DNA from: Anaerolineae bacterium
Lineage (GTDB): Bacteria > Chloroflexota > Anaerolineae > Aggregatilineales > J027
Direction: 5' to 3'
DNA: 64,000 nt
NCBI GenBank assembly: GCA_019913005.1
Contig: JAIOHL010000169.1
Location: 59,778-123,777 of the forward strand
Positions 8,578 through 17,112 of the stretch are shown here, piece by piece (positions within the stretch are counted from its first letter, which is position 1; each line of letters begins with the position of its first letter). Below the pieces are notes generated by a model. The model made no database searches, was not told the origin of the DNA, and saw only the letters and a list, made by a program, of their open reading frames with translations. Position numbers and translations under genes: made by a program.

Positions 8578-9504
8578 ATGGAATCCAATTACAACGCAAG
8601 CTCATTGATGCTCCCAAACCTATTTTCTAATGTCTCATATCATCCGAAATTTGCTGATAAAGACATTCAGATGTGGGAAGGGAAAACCTTAAGCGAATTA
8701 TCATGGCGAGTATTTTGTGGGGATGCTTTGGAAGTCCTTAAAGCCCTGCCAAAAGAGTCTTTTAATTGCGTTGTGACCTCACCTCCTTATTTTTGGCTTC
8801 GGGATTATAAAGTTGAAGGTCAGATAGGATGGGAAGACAGCGTTGAGGAATATGTAAATGCGTTAGTACAAATCATGGATGAAATCTATAGAGTTCTGCT
8901 ACCGGATGGGACTTTATTTTTAAATATAGGAGATACCTATTACTCAGGAAAAGGGGAGTCACAGGGAGTTGACAAAAAAAGTCCCAAAAGACGTTTTGGG
9001 CTTCGAGCCGTAGATAAGGGTGGTGGACTTGGTTTGAAGTTGCGACCCAAGACTGCGATTGGTATTCCTTGGCGCGTGGCAATTGAAATGTCTCAACAAA
9101 AATGGATACTTCGTAGCTCAATTATTTGGAATAGGCAATTTAGTCTACCTGAATCCGTCAAAGACAGACCACGCCGTACTTATGAAAACATTTTTATGTT
9201 CACAAAAGGGCGCAAATACTTTTTCAATCGTGAACCGCTCGAAAGAGACGGAGAAGAAGATATATGGAATATACCAGCTCGCACTGAACCCAATGGACTC
9301 GATACAGCGCCTTTCCCAGACTTACTTGTTCAACGCTGTTTAGAAATTGGTTGTCCAGAAAATGGGAGTGTATTAGACCCATTTGTTGGGAGTGGCACGA
9401 CTATGAGGGTGGCGCTCAATGCTGGTCACTCTGCTGTGGGAATTGATTTAAACCAAACCTTCTGCCAATACATCGTGAAGCGCCTAGCAGAAGAAAGGCT
9501 TTAA
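8578..9504 (+). CDS. DNA methyltransferase, N4-cytosine/N6-adenine type (SPPY)
   Basis: This 308-residue protein is a beta-class-order DNA methyltransferase: the catalytic motif TSPPY is near the N-terminus (residues ~67-71) and the AdoMet-binding DPFVGSGTT is near the C-terminus (~267-275). SPPY favours N4-cytosine methylation but N6-adenine cannot be excluded. A TTG at 8551 would add nine residues; neither start has a good ribosome-binding site. The next gene starts 2 bp after the stop, indicating an operon with the two downstream genes and a modification role in a restriction-like system. Confidence 0.85.
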   Translation: MESNYNASSLMLPNLFSNVSYHPKFADKDIQMWEGKTLSELSWRVFCGDALEVLKALPKESFNCVVTSPPYFWLRDYKVEGQIGWEDSVEEYVNALVQIMDEIYRVLLPDGTLFLNIGDTYYSGKGESQGVDKKSPKRRFGLRAVDKGGGLGLKLRPKTAIGIPWRVAIEMSQQKWILRSSIIWNRQFSLPESVKDRPRRTYENIFMFTKGRKYFFNREPLERDGEEDIWNIPARTEPNGLDTAPFPDLLVQRCLEIGCPENGSVLDPFVGSGTTMRVALNAGHSAVGIDLNQTFCQYIVKRLAEERL

Positions 9505-9506
9505 GC

Positions 9507-10505
9507 GTGTATTTAACTCTGGATATTGTAGAGATTGCACTTGAGCAACTAAGAGAATTTCACCCTTTCTTTGGACAAACCTTTCTTGTTTTTAAAAAAG
9601 GCAGATTGCCTGTTAACAGACTTATTGAGTTCCCAGTTGAAAGAGATGAAAGAAACTTTTTTATAAAGTATTATCAGCCCTTTGCCGATGTTGATGGATT
9701 CTATCGCGTAATGAGGGCCAACCAACCCAAAAAAGCCTGGAATTCATCTAAATATCCAAGTTCAGGATCACAAAGCACGCGAACAAAGGGGAATTTTGCT
9801 CAAGCTCTTCTACATGAGCGCGGGACAAATCTTTGGGGATGGAACAAAGATTATATTTCTATTCTCCAAAAACTACTGCCGAATCGTAAACCTATTCCTA
9901 CCTTCTTTCTTGCTGTTTGGTTATATCGAGGGGAGAATTGGCCCGAAAAGACTCAACCCCTAAATCTGGTTGAGAAATTTGTCAAAGATTTTAAACTAAA
10001 TCGTTTTGAAGCCGTCCTTTTTAGCGGTGATTTACCCGCTTTAATAGATAGTGCAGAATTATTTCAAGATAGTCCAATTACAGAGGAAGAATTAAGAAAC
10101 ATCCTCGATCCTTACAATATATCTGAAAATGAGCTTACATTTGATGTTGAGAGCGTTCTAGCTTTCGTACAGGGTAATAACTTCTCTCATGAGATGTCCC
10201 CTTTTTCATTGAATGCAGATTGGTTATCAATAATTGGATTTTCCCCGAATGAGGACTCAGAAACGGCGCAAACCAAACAGATTCTAATGGGAATTTTGTA
10301 TCACCTTAAAACTGGATGTAATTGGGATCAGATACCAAAAGAACTTGCCTCTCCCACCGATTGCAGGCTCACATTTTATTACTGGCTAGAAAATGGCACA
10401 TGGAGTCTAATCTGGCGGAACTTGTTTGAACAGTTTGAAGATAGTGAAAAACTCTCTTGGATGAATTCGTTTTTAATTGGTAATTTTGCACCATTTGTGG
10501 AATAG
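9507..10505 (+). CDS. unknown protein with C-terminal DUF4096-like (IS transposase HTH) segment
   Basis: This 332-residue protein starts at GTG 2 bp after the methyltransferase. The first ~240 residues resemble no family I know. The C-terminus (~265-320) reads like the DUF4096 helix-turn-helix of IS4/IS5-type transposases: ILMGILYHLKTGCNWDQIPK, then YYWLENGTWSLIWRNLFEQ. No DDE catalytic region follows, so this is not a transposase. The position between a methyltransferase and a DUF262-HNH nuclease suggests a specificity or restriction subunit. Confidence 0.65.
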   Translation: MYLTLDIVEIALEQLREFHPFFGQTFLVFKKGRLPVNRLIEFPVERDERNFFIKYYQPFADVDGFYRVMRANQPKKAWNSSKYPSSGSQSTRTKGNFAQALLHERGTNLWGWNKDYISILQKLLPNRKPIPTFFLAVWLYRGENWPEKTQPLNLVEKFVKDFKLNRFEAVLFSGDLPALIDSAELFQDSPITEEELRNILDPYNISENELTFDVESVLAFVQGNNFSHEMSPFSLNADWLSIIGFSPNEDSETAQTKQILMGILYHLKTGCNWDQIPKELASPTDCRLTFYYWLENGTWSLIWRNLFEQFEDSEKLSWMNSFLIGNFAPFVE

Positions 10506-10540
10506 AGCCTCAACATCTGCTTGCTTTCATGGAGGAGAAG

Positions 10541-12412
10541 ATGTCAAACGATTTAAGAGTTTATCTTGACCACTTAATTAAGCGTGAAAGTTTAAGATAT
10601 CAGCGACCAAACCGAAAGCCTGAGCGTGAGCGATGGCTCCCAAATCCAAATAAGGGCCTAGAACTTAGAGATTTACAACCCACAAGCACAAGTAGTCGAG
10701 AGAAGTATCTTCGCAAACCTGATTTCCAACGTTCTACATGGGCATGGACACCGGAAGATTGCCTGCTTCTTCTGGAATCGCTTTATAATGGGCAAGTTAT
10801 TCCAAGCATTATTATGTGGTCAAATGAGGAAAATGGCATTCAATATATTCTTGATGGGGGACACAGAATTTCTGTTGTACTCGCATGGTTACGCAACGAA
10901 TGGGAAGATCCAATTTCTAGCCGACCTGATAGGGATATAAACGACGAAATACGAATTAAACGAGCAGCTCAAGAGGTTCGTAAATTAGTAAAAGCACATA
11001 TAGGTGAGATATCCGAATTCAAGGCTGCGGCACAAGAACTTGACGAGTTACTTGACGAGGCAGCTGAAGTTGCCCGTCATAAGATGGGAGAGCGGCGATT
11101 TAAGCAAGCTCGCTTTTATCAAAGACTATTAATGGGAGAAATCGCTTTCCATATATTGTGGGTGGAGGGTAATTATCAAAAAGCAGAACAATCCTTTTTG
11201 CGTATAAACAAGAGTGGGCGACAGTTGACCGATTGGGAAACCAAACTTGTAGAAAATCGCAATTCGTCTCTTGCTCGTATCGTAATGTCCCTAACCAGCC
11301 TTGAAAGTTTAGCCCATTATTGGCCCGGCGAAGAAAGTGAGCAGAGATTAGATTCTGCATTATTAAACAAGCGAGAGATGATCCTCGAAAATCTTCATTA
11401 TCTTCATGACCTTTTATTTAGTCCCCCTTACCAGCCAGATATGAAACGTCTCTATCAACCCTTTTTTGCTATAACTGATGTCAACAAAAAACCGTATTAT
11501 CTAGCCGAACTTTTTACTATTATTCAAGGTGGGAAGGGATATGAAACAGAGACAAGAAAACTTCTTGAGGTTGATAGGGATGCCAGCCCAACGGAAATTA
11601 TTGAAAGGGGCTATCAGCTTATTGAAGATACCATTGAGGTGTTTACTCATTTGATAGGTGCAAATTGGCAATCTTTGAGTATTATCCCAGTCGTATATTT
11701 TTACACAGAATCAGGTAAATACGTGCGTAGCTTGCTTTATGGAATGATTTATTGGTTGTTCGCAGGAACTGACGAAGAGATATTAGATCGCAAGAGACTT
11801 TTTACTTTACATCGCGCCAAATTTGAACAAATTCTACTCGATAATAAAGAGGATGTTGTTGGAGGTATTGGAAGAAAGACAGGTTCAGGGACAGAAATTA
11901 CAGCCCAGACAGCACAATATTTTCATACTGTATTGGAATTACTTATCAAGTACAACGATGATATTGATTCAGAAGGATTCATGAAAGAATATGAGGAATT
12001 GACAGATGATCTCACTGGTAGAAGGAAAACCCCTCGCAGTCAAACTGTGTCTAGCAGCCCCTCGTTTACCCCCCGGCAAAAATCAACAAAAATGATACAG
12101 GCTCATTTAAATTGGGCCTCAAGATGTGAGATATGTGGCGGTTTCTTAGATCCCCAAATGGGTGTGCAGCATGACCATATAACACAACGATTTCGGGGTG
12201 GCAGCACAACTTTGGACAATCAGAGAATTGTTCACCCTTTCTGTAATCATGAGCGTGAAGTTATAGAAGCGGCGCAACAGGGAAAAAAACATATAAGTCT
12301 GCCTGCTTTTGTTGATTCTCTATTAGCCGCAAGCGCAAGACAAATAGCCCTGCCACTTGTATTTTTCGATGATAGAAATTTTTTGTCCCCATATGATAGA
12401 GAGAATGAATAG
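10541..12412 (+). CDS. DUF262 - HNH nuclease (GmrSD-like restriction protein)
   Basis: The ~623-residue product begins with a DUF262/ParB-like domain: RKPDFQRSTWAWT, then YILDGGHRISVVLAWL, where DGGHR matches the family's DGxxR motif. The middle is helical. The C-terminus (~520-575) is an HNH nuclease with CEICGG, VQHDHITQRFRGGSTTLDN and a final HPFCNHE. GmrS/GmrD-type proteins use NTP and cut modified DNA; here the partner methyltransferase could equally mark self DNA. The ATG at 10541 is preferred over 10529 because GGAGG lies just before it. Confidence 0.75.
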   Translation: MSNDLRVYLDHLIKRESLRYQRPNRKPERERWLPNPNKGLELRDLQPTSTSSREKYLRKPDFQRSTWAWTPEDCLLLLESLYNGQVIPSIIMWSNEENGIQYILDGGHRISVVLAWLRNEWEDPISSRPDRDINDEIRIKRAAQEVRKLVKAHIGEISEFKAAAQELDELLDEAAEVARHKMGERRFKQARFYQRLLMGEIAFHILWVEGNYQKAEQSFLRINKSGRQLTDWETKLVENRNSSLARIVMSLTSLESLAHYWPGEESEQRLDSALLNKREMILENLHYLHDLLFSPPYQPDMKRLYQPFFAITDVNKKPYYLAELFTIIQGGKGYETETRKLLEVDRDASPTEIIERGYQLIEDTIEVFTHLIGANWQSLSIIPVVYFYTESGKYVRSLLYGMIYWLFAGTDEEILDRKRLFTLHRAKFEQILLDNKEDVVGGIGRKTGSGTEITAQTAQYFHTVLELLIKYNDDIDSEGFMKEYEELTDDLTGRRKTPRSQTVSSSPSFTPRQKSTKMIQAHLNWASRCEICGGFLDPQMGVQHDHITQRFRGGSTTLDNQRIVHPFCNHEREVIEAAQQGKKHISLPAFVDSLLAASARQIALPLVFFDDRNFLSPYDRENE

Positions 12413-12440
12413 TCTCACTCAAAAGAATATTACTTGGATT

Positions 12441-12887
12441 TTAAAAGTCATCAAGCGATGCAAGGGTGTTTATCACTGACCGTTGAATAGCTTCAGTTTC
12501 ATTGAGGACAGCTTTGACCTCCGGTATAGATGGTGAGTGGTTTTGAGCGAAAAATGCGTTGTGAGTTTGACCATTGATAGTTAGCTGCCGAAGTTGTTCT
12601 AAGAGGGATGCGATTTCGTTGGCATATAGTGGGGATTGCAAATGCTCAGAGACATCAGGGAAGAGTGCAAATAACACATCAAGGCGTCCTGCTTGCAAAT
12701 CTTCAATGAGCCGAATGCCGTCCCGAATTGTTTTCGCAAATTTGCGGCAGGTTTTGAGTTCAGAAATTCTGCCTGCCAACGCTGCCTCGTCAGGCTTATT
12801 CATATCCAGCCAAAAAACATATTGTTGCCTAAAGCGTTCGTTTTGCACCACAACCTTTCCGTTGGCGCATAGTGCCACTTGGCACAC
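12441..12887 (-). CDS. hypothetical protein, helical
   Basis: This 148-residue minus-strand frame starts at GTG 12887 or possibly at ATG residue 29. It is mostly helical with a Leu-rich middle (GIRLIEDLQAGRLDVLFALF). It converges on the DUF262-HNH gene with a 28-bp gap. No family is recognised. A plus-strand frame in the same place is Ser/Cys-rich and less protein-like. Confidence 0.5.
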   Translation of the reverse strand: MCQVALCANGKVVVQNERFRQQYVFWLDMNKPDEAALAGRISELKTCRKFAKTIRDGIRLIEDLQAGRLDVLFALFPDVSEHLQSPLYANEIASLLEQLRQLTINGQTHNAFFAQNHSPSIPEVKAVLNETEAIQRSVINTLASLDDF

Positions 12888-12987
12888 ATGCCAACTTTGC
12901 AGAGGATAATTATTTTAATGGCATCACCATCTATCTTGCCTGACGGATGTGTGCTAGGGTAACAACATATCTTTTGTAACTAAACCC

Positions 12988-13320
12988 ATGACTACTGAAA
13001 ACCCTCAAAATATTGCATACCAACATCTTGCTGCGCTTGCCCAAGAACATGCTCGCATAGTAGATAAACCCGAAGAAATCCAAAACCTAGTACGCACCTT
13101 TGCCCGTGCCATTTTATCAGCCATCCACTTAGGTTTAACACCAGACGAAATACGCGCTGCTTGTCGAGAGGGTAGGGGGACGAATACTCAAGTCATCATA
13201 GACCCATCATTAGACCCTGAATACTGGCTGAGAGTTTATGCTGAAGCGGAGTCTTTTTGGGTCAGTCGTTCGGGTTATGAGGACGATAGGCTTATCCTGA
13301 TTGAGAAAAGCCTGCGGTGA
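12988..13320 (+). CDS. hypothetical protein
   Basis: This 110-residue soluble protein has helical segments (NLVRTFARAILSAIHLGL, then TPDEIRAACREG) and an acidic, aromatic C-terminal part. It overlaps the convergent BTAD gene by 29 bp. I recognise no family. Confidence 0.6.
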   Translation: MTTENPQNIAYQHLAALAQEHARIVDKPEEIQNLVRTFARAILSAIHLGLTPDEIRAACREGRGTNTQVIIDPSLDPEYWLRVYAEAESFWVSRSGYEDDRLILIEKSLR

Positions 13321-14035
13321 TTTCCTCAGCCAATTGAACCGTACTAGGATCAGGGCTAACCTGCAAGGTGTCCTTTAATGCCTTCACAAAACGATGATAG
13401 GTTTCCAGCGCCAGCGGTTTGGATCCAACCTGACAATAGACCCGCATCAGGGCGCGTATCAAGTCCTCACGTAAAGGGGCAATCGTGTAGGCACGTAAAT
13501 ACAAATCCAATGCTTCGACTGAGTTGCCACCACCCTCCACGAGACGAGCGAGACTCACTAACGCTTCCGCATAAGTTGCCGACAATGCTTGACGGCGGTT
13601 CACAATCCAATCGTGGGACATGCCTTCCAAAAAATCGGCTCGGTAAAGCGCAATCGCAGATTTATGGCAAGATGCCGCTGCTTCATCAGTCGCCCCTTCT
13701 GCCGCTTGAACCCATGTCTGGAACGCTATGACATCATAAGACAGGTCAACCGCACTCGAAAGGCGATAGAAGCCATTCGCAAAGATGAGCCAACCCGTAC
13801 CCAAAAGCAGATTTAACTTGCCCTTCGTGACATGAAAAATATTGGTCGCCTGACGAGTAGTGAGATGCGCCCAAAATGTTCGGAAAATCTCATCACGAGT
13901 GGTGCTGTCTCGATCAATCAAAAAGAAAAACAGCGACTTAGGTAAAGGGCCACCCCAATATTCCACTTCCTGACCCGCTACTTGTACCCGTCCCGACCCA
14001 AAAGCATTCGCATCAATAATTCTTGATTGATTCAC
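13292..14035 (-). CDS. BTAD-domain (SARP-like) transcriptional regulator
   Basis: This 247-residue protein has an N-terminal winged-helix-like domain (~1-95, with TTRDEIFRTFWAHLTTRQA) and a C-terminal bacterial transcriptional activator domain of TPR-like helices (~100-245). Typical BTAD wording is present: ALYRADFLEG, RRQALSATYAEALVSLARL, APLREDLIRALMRVYCQ and ALETYHRFVKALKDTLQVSP. In related proteins these domains regulate secondary metabolism or defence genes. It lacks an attached ATPase; the separate NTPase 350 bp away in the opposite direction may be its partner. Confidence 0.75.
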   Translation of the reverse strand: MNQSRIIDANAFGSGRVQVAGQEVEYWGGPLPKSLFFFLIDRDSTTRDEIFRTFWAHLTTRQATNIFHVTKGKLNLLLGTGWLIFANGFYRLSSAVDLSYDVIAFQTWVQAAEGATDEAAASCHKSAIALYRADFLEGMSHDWIVNRRQALSATYAEALVSLARLVEGGGNSVEALDLYLRAYTIAPLREDLIRALMRVYCQVGSKPLALETYHRFVKALKDTLQVSPDPSTVQLAEEITAGFSQSG

Positions 14036-14381
14036 AAGTCCTCCCTAAAAGGCTACCACCCTACCTGCCTGATGATTCAAAAACACGCTAAACAGCGGAA
14101 AACAAAGAGCAATTATCTACGAAAAATTCCAACGGACAATCCTTCACTCGTGCCTATGGTTGTAGCGGCTTAATCCAGAATAGTTTCTGGTAAGGTCAAA
14201 GCCCGACTGGGTACAAGGTTTCCCGCGCTTCTTGAATAAGTGATTTAATAGTAATGTCATAAATAGACTAACCACCCCTAAACTTTGAACGCGGTTGACC
14301 TGCCATGATTTGACGCGCTTGACCTTTTGTTACTCACTCCCTGCCACAAGACAGTTAGTCTGAGTTACGAAAGGTTCTACC
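14036..14381. other. divergent intergenic region between BTAD regulator and NTPase
   Basis: This 346-bp gene-free interval separates two divergent genes and should hold both promoters. A GAAAGG ribosome-binding sequence precedes the ATG at 14382. I see no strong palindrome or repeat. Confidence 0.5.
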
Positions 14382-15578
14382 ATGTCTGTGTTCCAAGAGT
14401 CCCCAAACCATCTGACCATTGAAGCTTTAAAGGAGGCGTATGAAAGACTCCGGCGTTTTGCACCGCTGGAAGCTACCCCACTGCTGGATTTTATGCTGTT
14501 TCGGCGGCGGCTGCACGAATTTAATGCCCTTGGCGGACCAACCGCCGATCAATATGTGCTGTACGATTTGCTGGCAGAAGTCTTGACTCAACAACTGACG
14601 ACACTCCGCCAGAGTTACCATGATTTACCCTTTGATCCGCTGGCCTCCCGCGCTGAGGTACTGGACATGCTCGCCCAAGACGGACAATATGCCAACGAAT
14701 TCTTGATTGGGTGCAGTGCCTTATATTGCCGTTATGTGCGGGCGGACTTGGATTTCGCATGGGAAGAGATTGCCCAAGCCCTCGCACAACATCCCCGCAC
14801 GCTGCTACGGTATGTGGACAGCACTTGGCAATTGTTGCTCCATACGTTTTATCGCCTTGAGCATCAAGCCTGTGAGAGGGAGTTGCAGCAGCGTCTATGG
14901 ATGGCTTTACCCCAACAGACTTTTGTGCAGCTTGAAGATCAACAAGCCCTCATTCGCAGCGCCTTTCATGCGCTGACCACGACCTCCACCGCCCTTGCGA
15001 TCTATGGCCCACCCGGAAGCGGCAAAAGTACCATCGCGGCCCAACTGGGGTCAGCCCTGATTGACCAATCCCGCGTGCAGGCAGTGGCTTGGCTGGATTT
15101 GCCATCACGTCTTGAGGTGTCCAGTGGCGACTTGGCTGAAATTCTAGCGGACGCCATTTGTCAACAGCTTCACCTGCCAACGCAGGGTAGCCGGAGCGCG
15201 GAGGAGGTGTTGTACAACCATCTCAATTATTTGATAGGGAAGGGATACCAACTGTTGCTCATTTTGGATGGGATAGATGGTTGGCAAGCGGCTTTGCGCC
15301 ACCTGTGGCCGTTCATGAGTCACTGTCTGGTCATCATCACCAGTCGGACACTGCCCAAAGGGTGGGCAGGTTTTGAATTCTATTGCGCTCCGCTGGACAC
15401 AGCCGATGCGCTCACCTTGCTCACCTTCTTGGATCGTCGCAGTGGATGGAGGGAACGGGCAATGGATGAGGCCGTCTGCCAACGCTTAACGCAAATAGCA
15501 GGTGGCAACCCCGCTAAACTGCGTCGGGCCTATCATGTGTGGTTCAATATCATGCGAGAAACAGCTTACACGGGTTAA
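14382..15578 (+). CDS. STAND/NB-ARC-type NTPase
   Basis: The 398-residue protein has an uncharacterised helical N-terminal half and an NTPase from about residue 195. Walker A is YGPPGSGKST (~207-216), Walker B LLLILDGIDGW (~290-300), and a sensor-like VIITSRT strand follows, as in NB-ARC/STAND switches. No repeat sensor domain is attached, so it is short for the class; it may act with the divergent BTAD protein. STAND proteins often switch on transcription or defence, but the ligand here is unknown. Confidence 0.7.
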   Translation: MSVFQESPNHLTIEALKEAYERLRRFAPLEATPLLDFMLFRRRLHEFNALGGPTADQYVLYDLLAEVLTQQLTTLRQSYHDLPFDPLASRAEVLDMLAQDGQYANEFLIGCSALYCRYVRADLDFAWEEIAQALAQHPRTLLRYVDSTWQLLLHTFYRLEHQACERELQQRLWMALPQQTFVQLEDQQALIRSAFHALTTTSTALAIYGPPGSGKSTIAAQLGSALIDQSRVQAVAWLDLPSRLEVSSGDLAEILADAICQQLHLPTQGSRSAEEVLYNHLNYLIGKGYQLLLILDGIDGWQAALRHLWPFMSHCLVIITSRTLPKGWAGFEFYCAPLDTADALTLLTFLDRRSGWRERAMDEAVCQRLTQIAGGNPAKLRRAYHVWFNIMRETAYTG

Positions 15579-15755
15579 CAAGCTGACTCACTCAGTCGAC
15601 ATTTCCGTAGCCTCGTATGAGGTCACTCCGTACTTTTCCTCTCAAAAATGCTCCCTCTATGAACCCTATTTTCTGTAGAAAAAGGCTTAAATTAGCGCGA
15701 ATGACTAGGTGCTCTCCGATTGAGAAATGCTGGTTGCCATGCTATGCTACGCACT

Positions 15756-16073
15756 ATGACAAGTCTCACGGTTGAATCTACCTTGCAAGGCACACGCCTG
15801 ACCGCACCTGTTTCCGCTGAAATGCAGGCGTTGTTTGATGCCACCTATAAGCAGGGTGAAACTTTTCTGGTGAAAGGGGCGGGTAAAATCAAAGCCTACA
15901 TTATTTCGCCGCGTGTCTACGAAAGTCTACGCTTGGAAGCCCGCAGGCGATTTATGGACATGACCTGCGAATTAAGTCAAAACTTTGCCCATTTGACGGA
16001 AGCTGAGAAAGCTACCTTAATCGAAGAAGCGATTCAGGCTACGCGGTCTGAAAACGCTGCAAAGGCCGCATGA
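15756..16073 (+). CDS. antitoxin of a PIN toxin-antitoxin pair
   Basis: This ~105-residue protein contains a Phd/YefM-like strand-helix segment (GAGKIKAYIISPRVYESLRLEARRR, about residues 40-65) and a charged helical C-terminus, the part that usually neutralises the toxin. Start codons upstream at 15720 and 15744 are possible; ATG 15756 best fits the family length. Its stop overlaps the PIN toxin start by 4 bp (ATGA), the usual coupling for such pairs. Confidence 0.7.
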   Translation: MTSLTVESTLQGTRLTAPVSAEMQALFDATYKQGETFLVKGAGKIKAYIISPRVYESLRLEARRRFMDMTCELSQNFAHLTEAEKATLIEEAIQATRSENAAKAA

Positions 16074-16507
16074 GGGTGGTGATTGACACCAATGTGCTGA
16101 TTAGTGCCGTGTTGTCACCCGCGAGTTATCCCCATCAGATTTTGACGTTATGGGAACAGCGCCAATTAGAGTTAGCCTTTTCCAAACCTATTTTTGCCGA
16201 GTTTAAGCGCGTCTTGTTGTATCCCCATATCCAGCGAATACATGGTTGGTCAGGGGAGCGCGTGGATACCTATTTACGCGATTTGCACTTTGGTTCAAAA
16301 ATCGTTGCCATTCACGCTCCCGTGCATGTCGTTCAGGCCGATCCGACGGATGACAAGTTTCTGGCCTGTGCTCTTGCTGCCCAAGCCGATGCGCTAGTAA
16401 CAGGGGACAAGCAGCATCTCTTACCGCTTGGCTCATTTGAAGGCATTCCCATTCTAACCCCTAAAGCCTTCATCGAGCGATTTGAAGCGCAGTTGCAAGC
16501 AGCATGA
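16070..16507 (+). CDS. PIN-domain ribonuclease toxin
   Basis: This 145-residue protein is a typical PIN-domain toxin: VVIDTNVLISAV gives the first catalytic Asp (D6), FAEFKRVL the conserved acidic residue, and PTDDKFLACALAAQADALVTGDKQHLL the second acidic cluster. PIN toxins cut RNA with metal ions and are held inactive by the antitoxin encoded just upstream. It overlaps both neighbours by 4 bp, so three genes form one operon. Confidence 0.9.
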   Translation: MRVVIDTNVLISAVLSPASYPHQILTLWEQRQLELAFSKPIFAEFKRVLLYPHIQRIHGWSGERVDTYLRDLHFGSKIVAIHAPVHVVQADPTDDKFLACALAAQADALVTGDKQHLLPLGSFEGIPILTPKAFIERFEAQLQAA

Positions 16508-17013
16508 CCCATGAAAAACCCCAACCCTACCGCCGACCTACTGAGATATTTGGCCTAACCGACCACGAAAAACTCTGGGATCGGTTAAGCGACCAGCGAT
16601 TTCAAGCCTTATTGAACGACGCTCAGACTGACGTGCATGAGGTTCGAGTAGATACCAACAGTTATGGCGAGTTTTTGTTTGTGCAGATGAGCCGAGTGGT
16701 GGACGAGCAACGTTATGGCTTGACCTGCTTTTCACTTGGGTTTCACGAATATCGGGAACAATGGATTACGTGGCATTGGCATTGGTATGAGAATCATCCT
16801 GTCCTGATCGCTCGAAAGCCAACTCTGCCCAAAGTCGAAGCGTTACAGCTTATCCAAAACCGCCGCGATGAAATTGCGTCCCATACGACCAACACTCAAC
16901 CTTCAAAAGCCGCCCTAGTGTTTGGTCTACTGGCAGACTTGACCGATGAAGACGCAGCATTGACCGAACTTGATGATTTGGGTGATTTCTTTGATTTATA
17001 CGACGACGAATAA
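16504..17013 (+). CDS. hypothetical third gene of the PIN operon
   Basis: This 169-residue acidic protein overlaps the PIN toxin stop by 4 bp (ATGA) and so is translationally coupled to the toxin. It has an aromatic strand (ITWHWHWYENHPVLIA) and a very acidic C-terminus (DLGDFFDLYDDE). No family is recognised. A third TA component, such as a chaperone or DNA mimic, is possible but unproven. Confidence 0.6.
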   Translation: MTHEKPQPYRRPTEIFGLTDHEKLWDRLSDQRFQALLNDAQTDVHEVRVDTNSYGEFLFVQMSRVVDEQRYGLTCFSLGFHEYREQWITWHWHWYENHPVLIARKPTLPKVEALQLIQNRRDEIASHTTNTQPSKAALVFGLLADLTDEDAALTELDDLGDFFDLYDDE

Positions 17014-17112
17014 AGTCAAGCACCACTCGTAAACCAACACATGACCTTTTCGGCGAATATGTGTGTTGAGCCATCCTGCTAATCGTGCTATCCTGCTGAA
17101 ACCTTACCTGCC

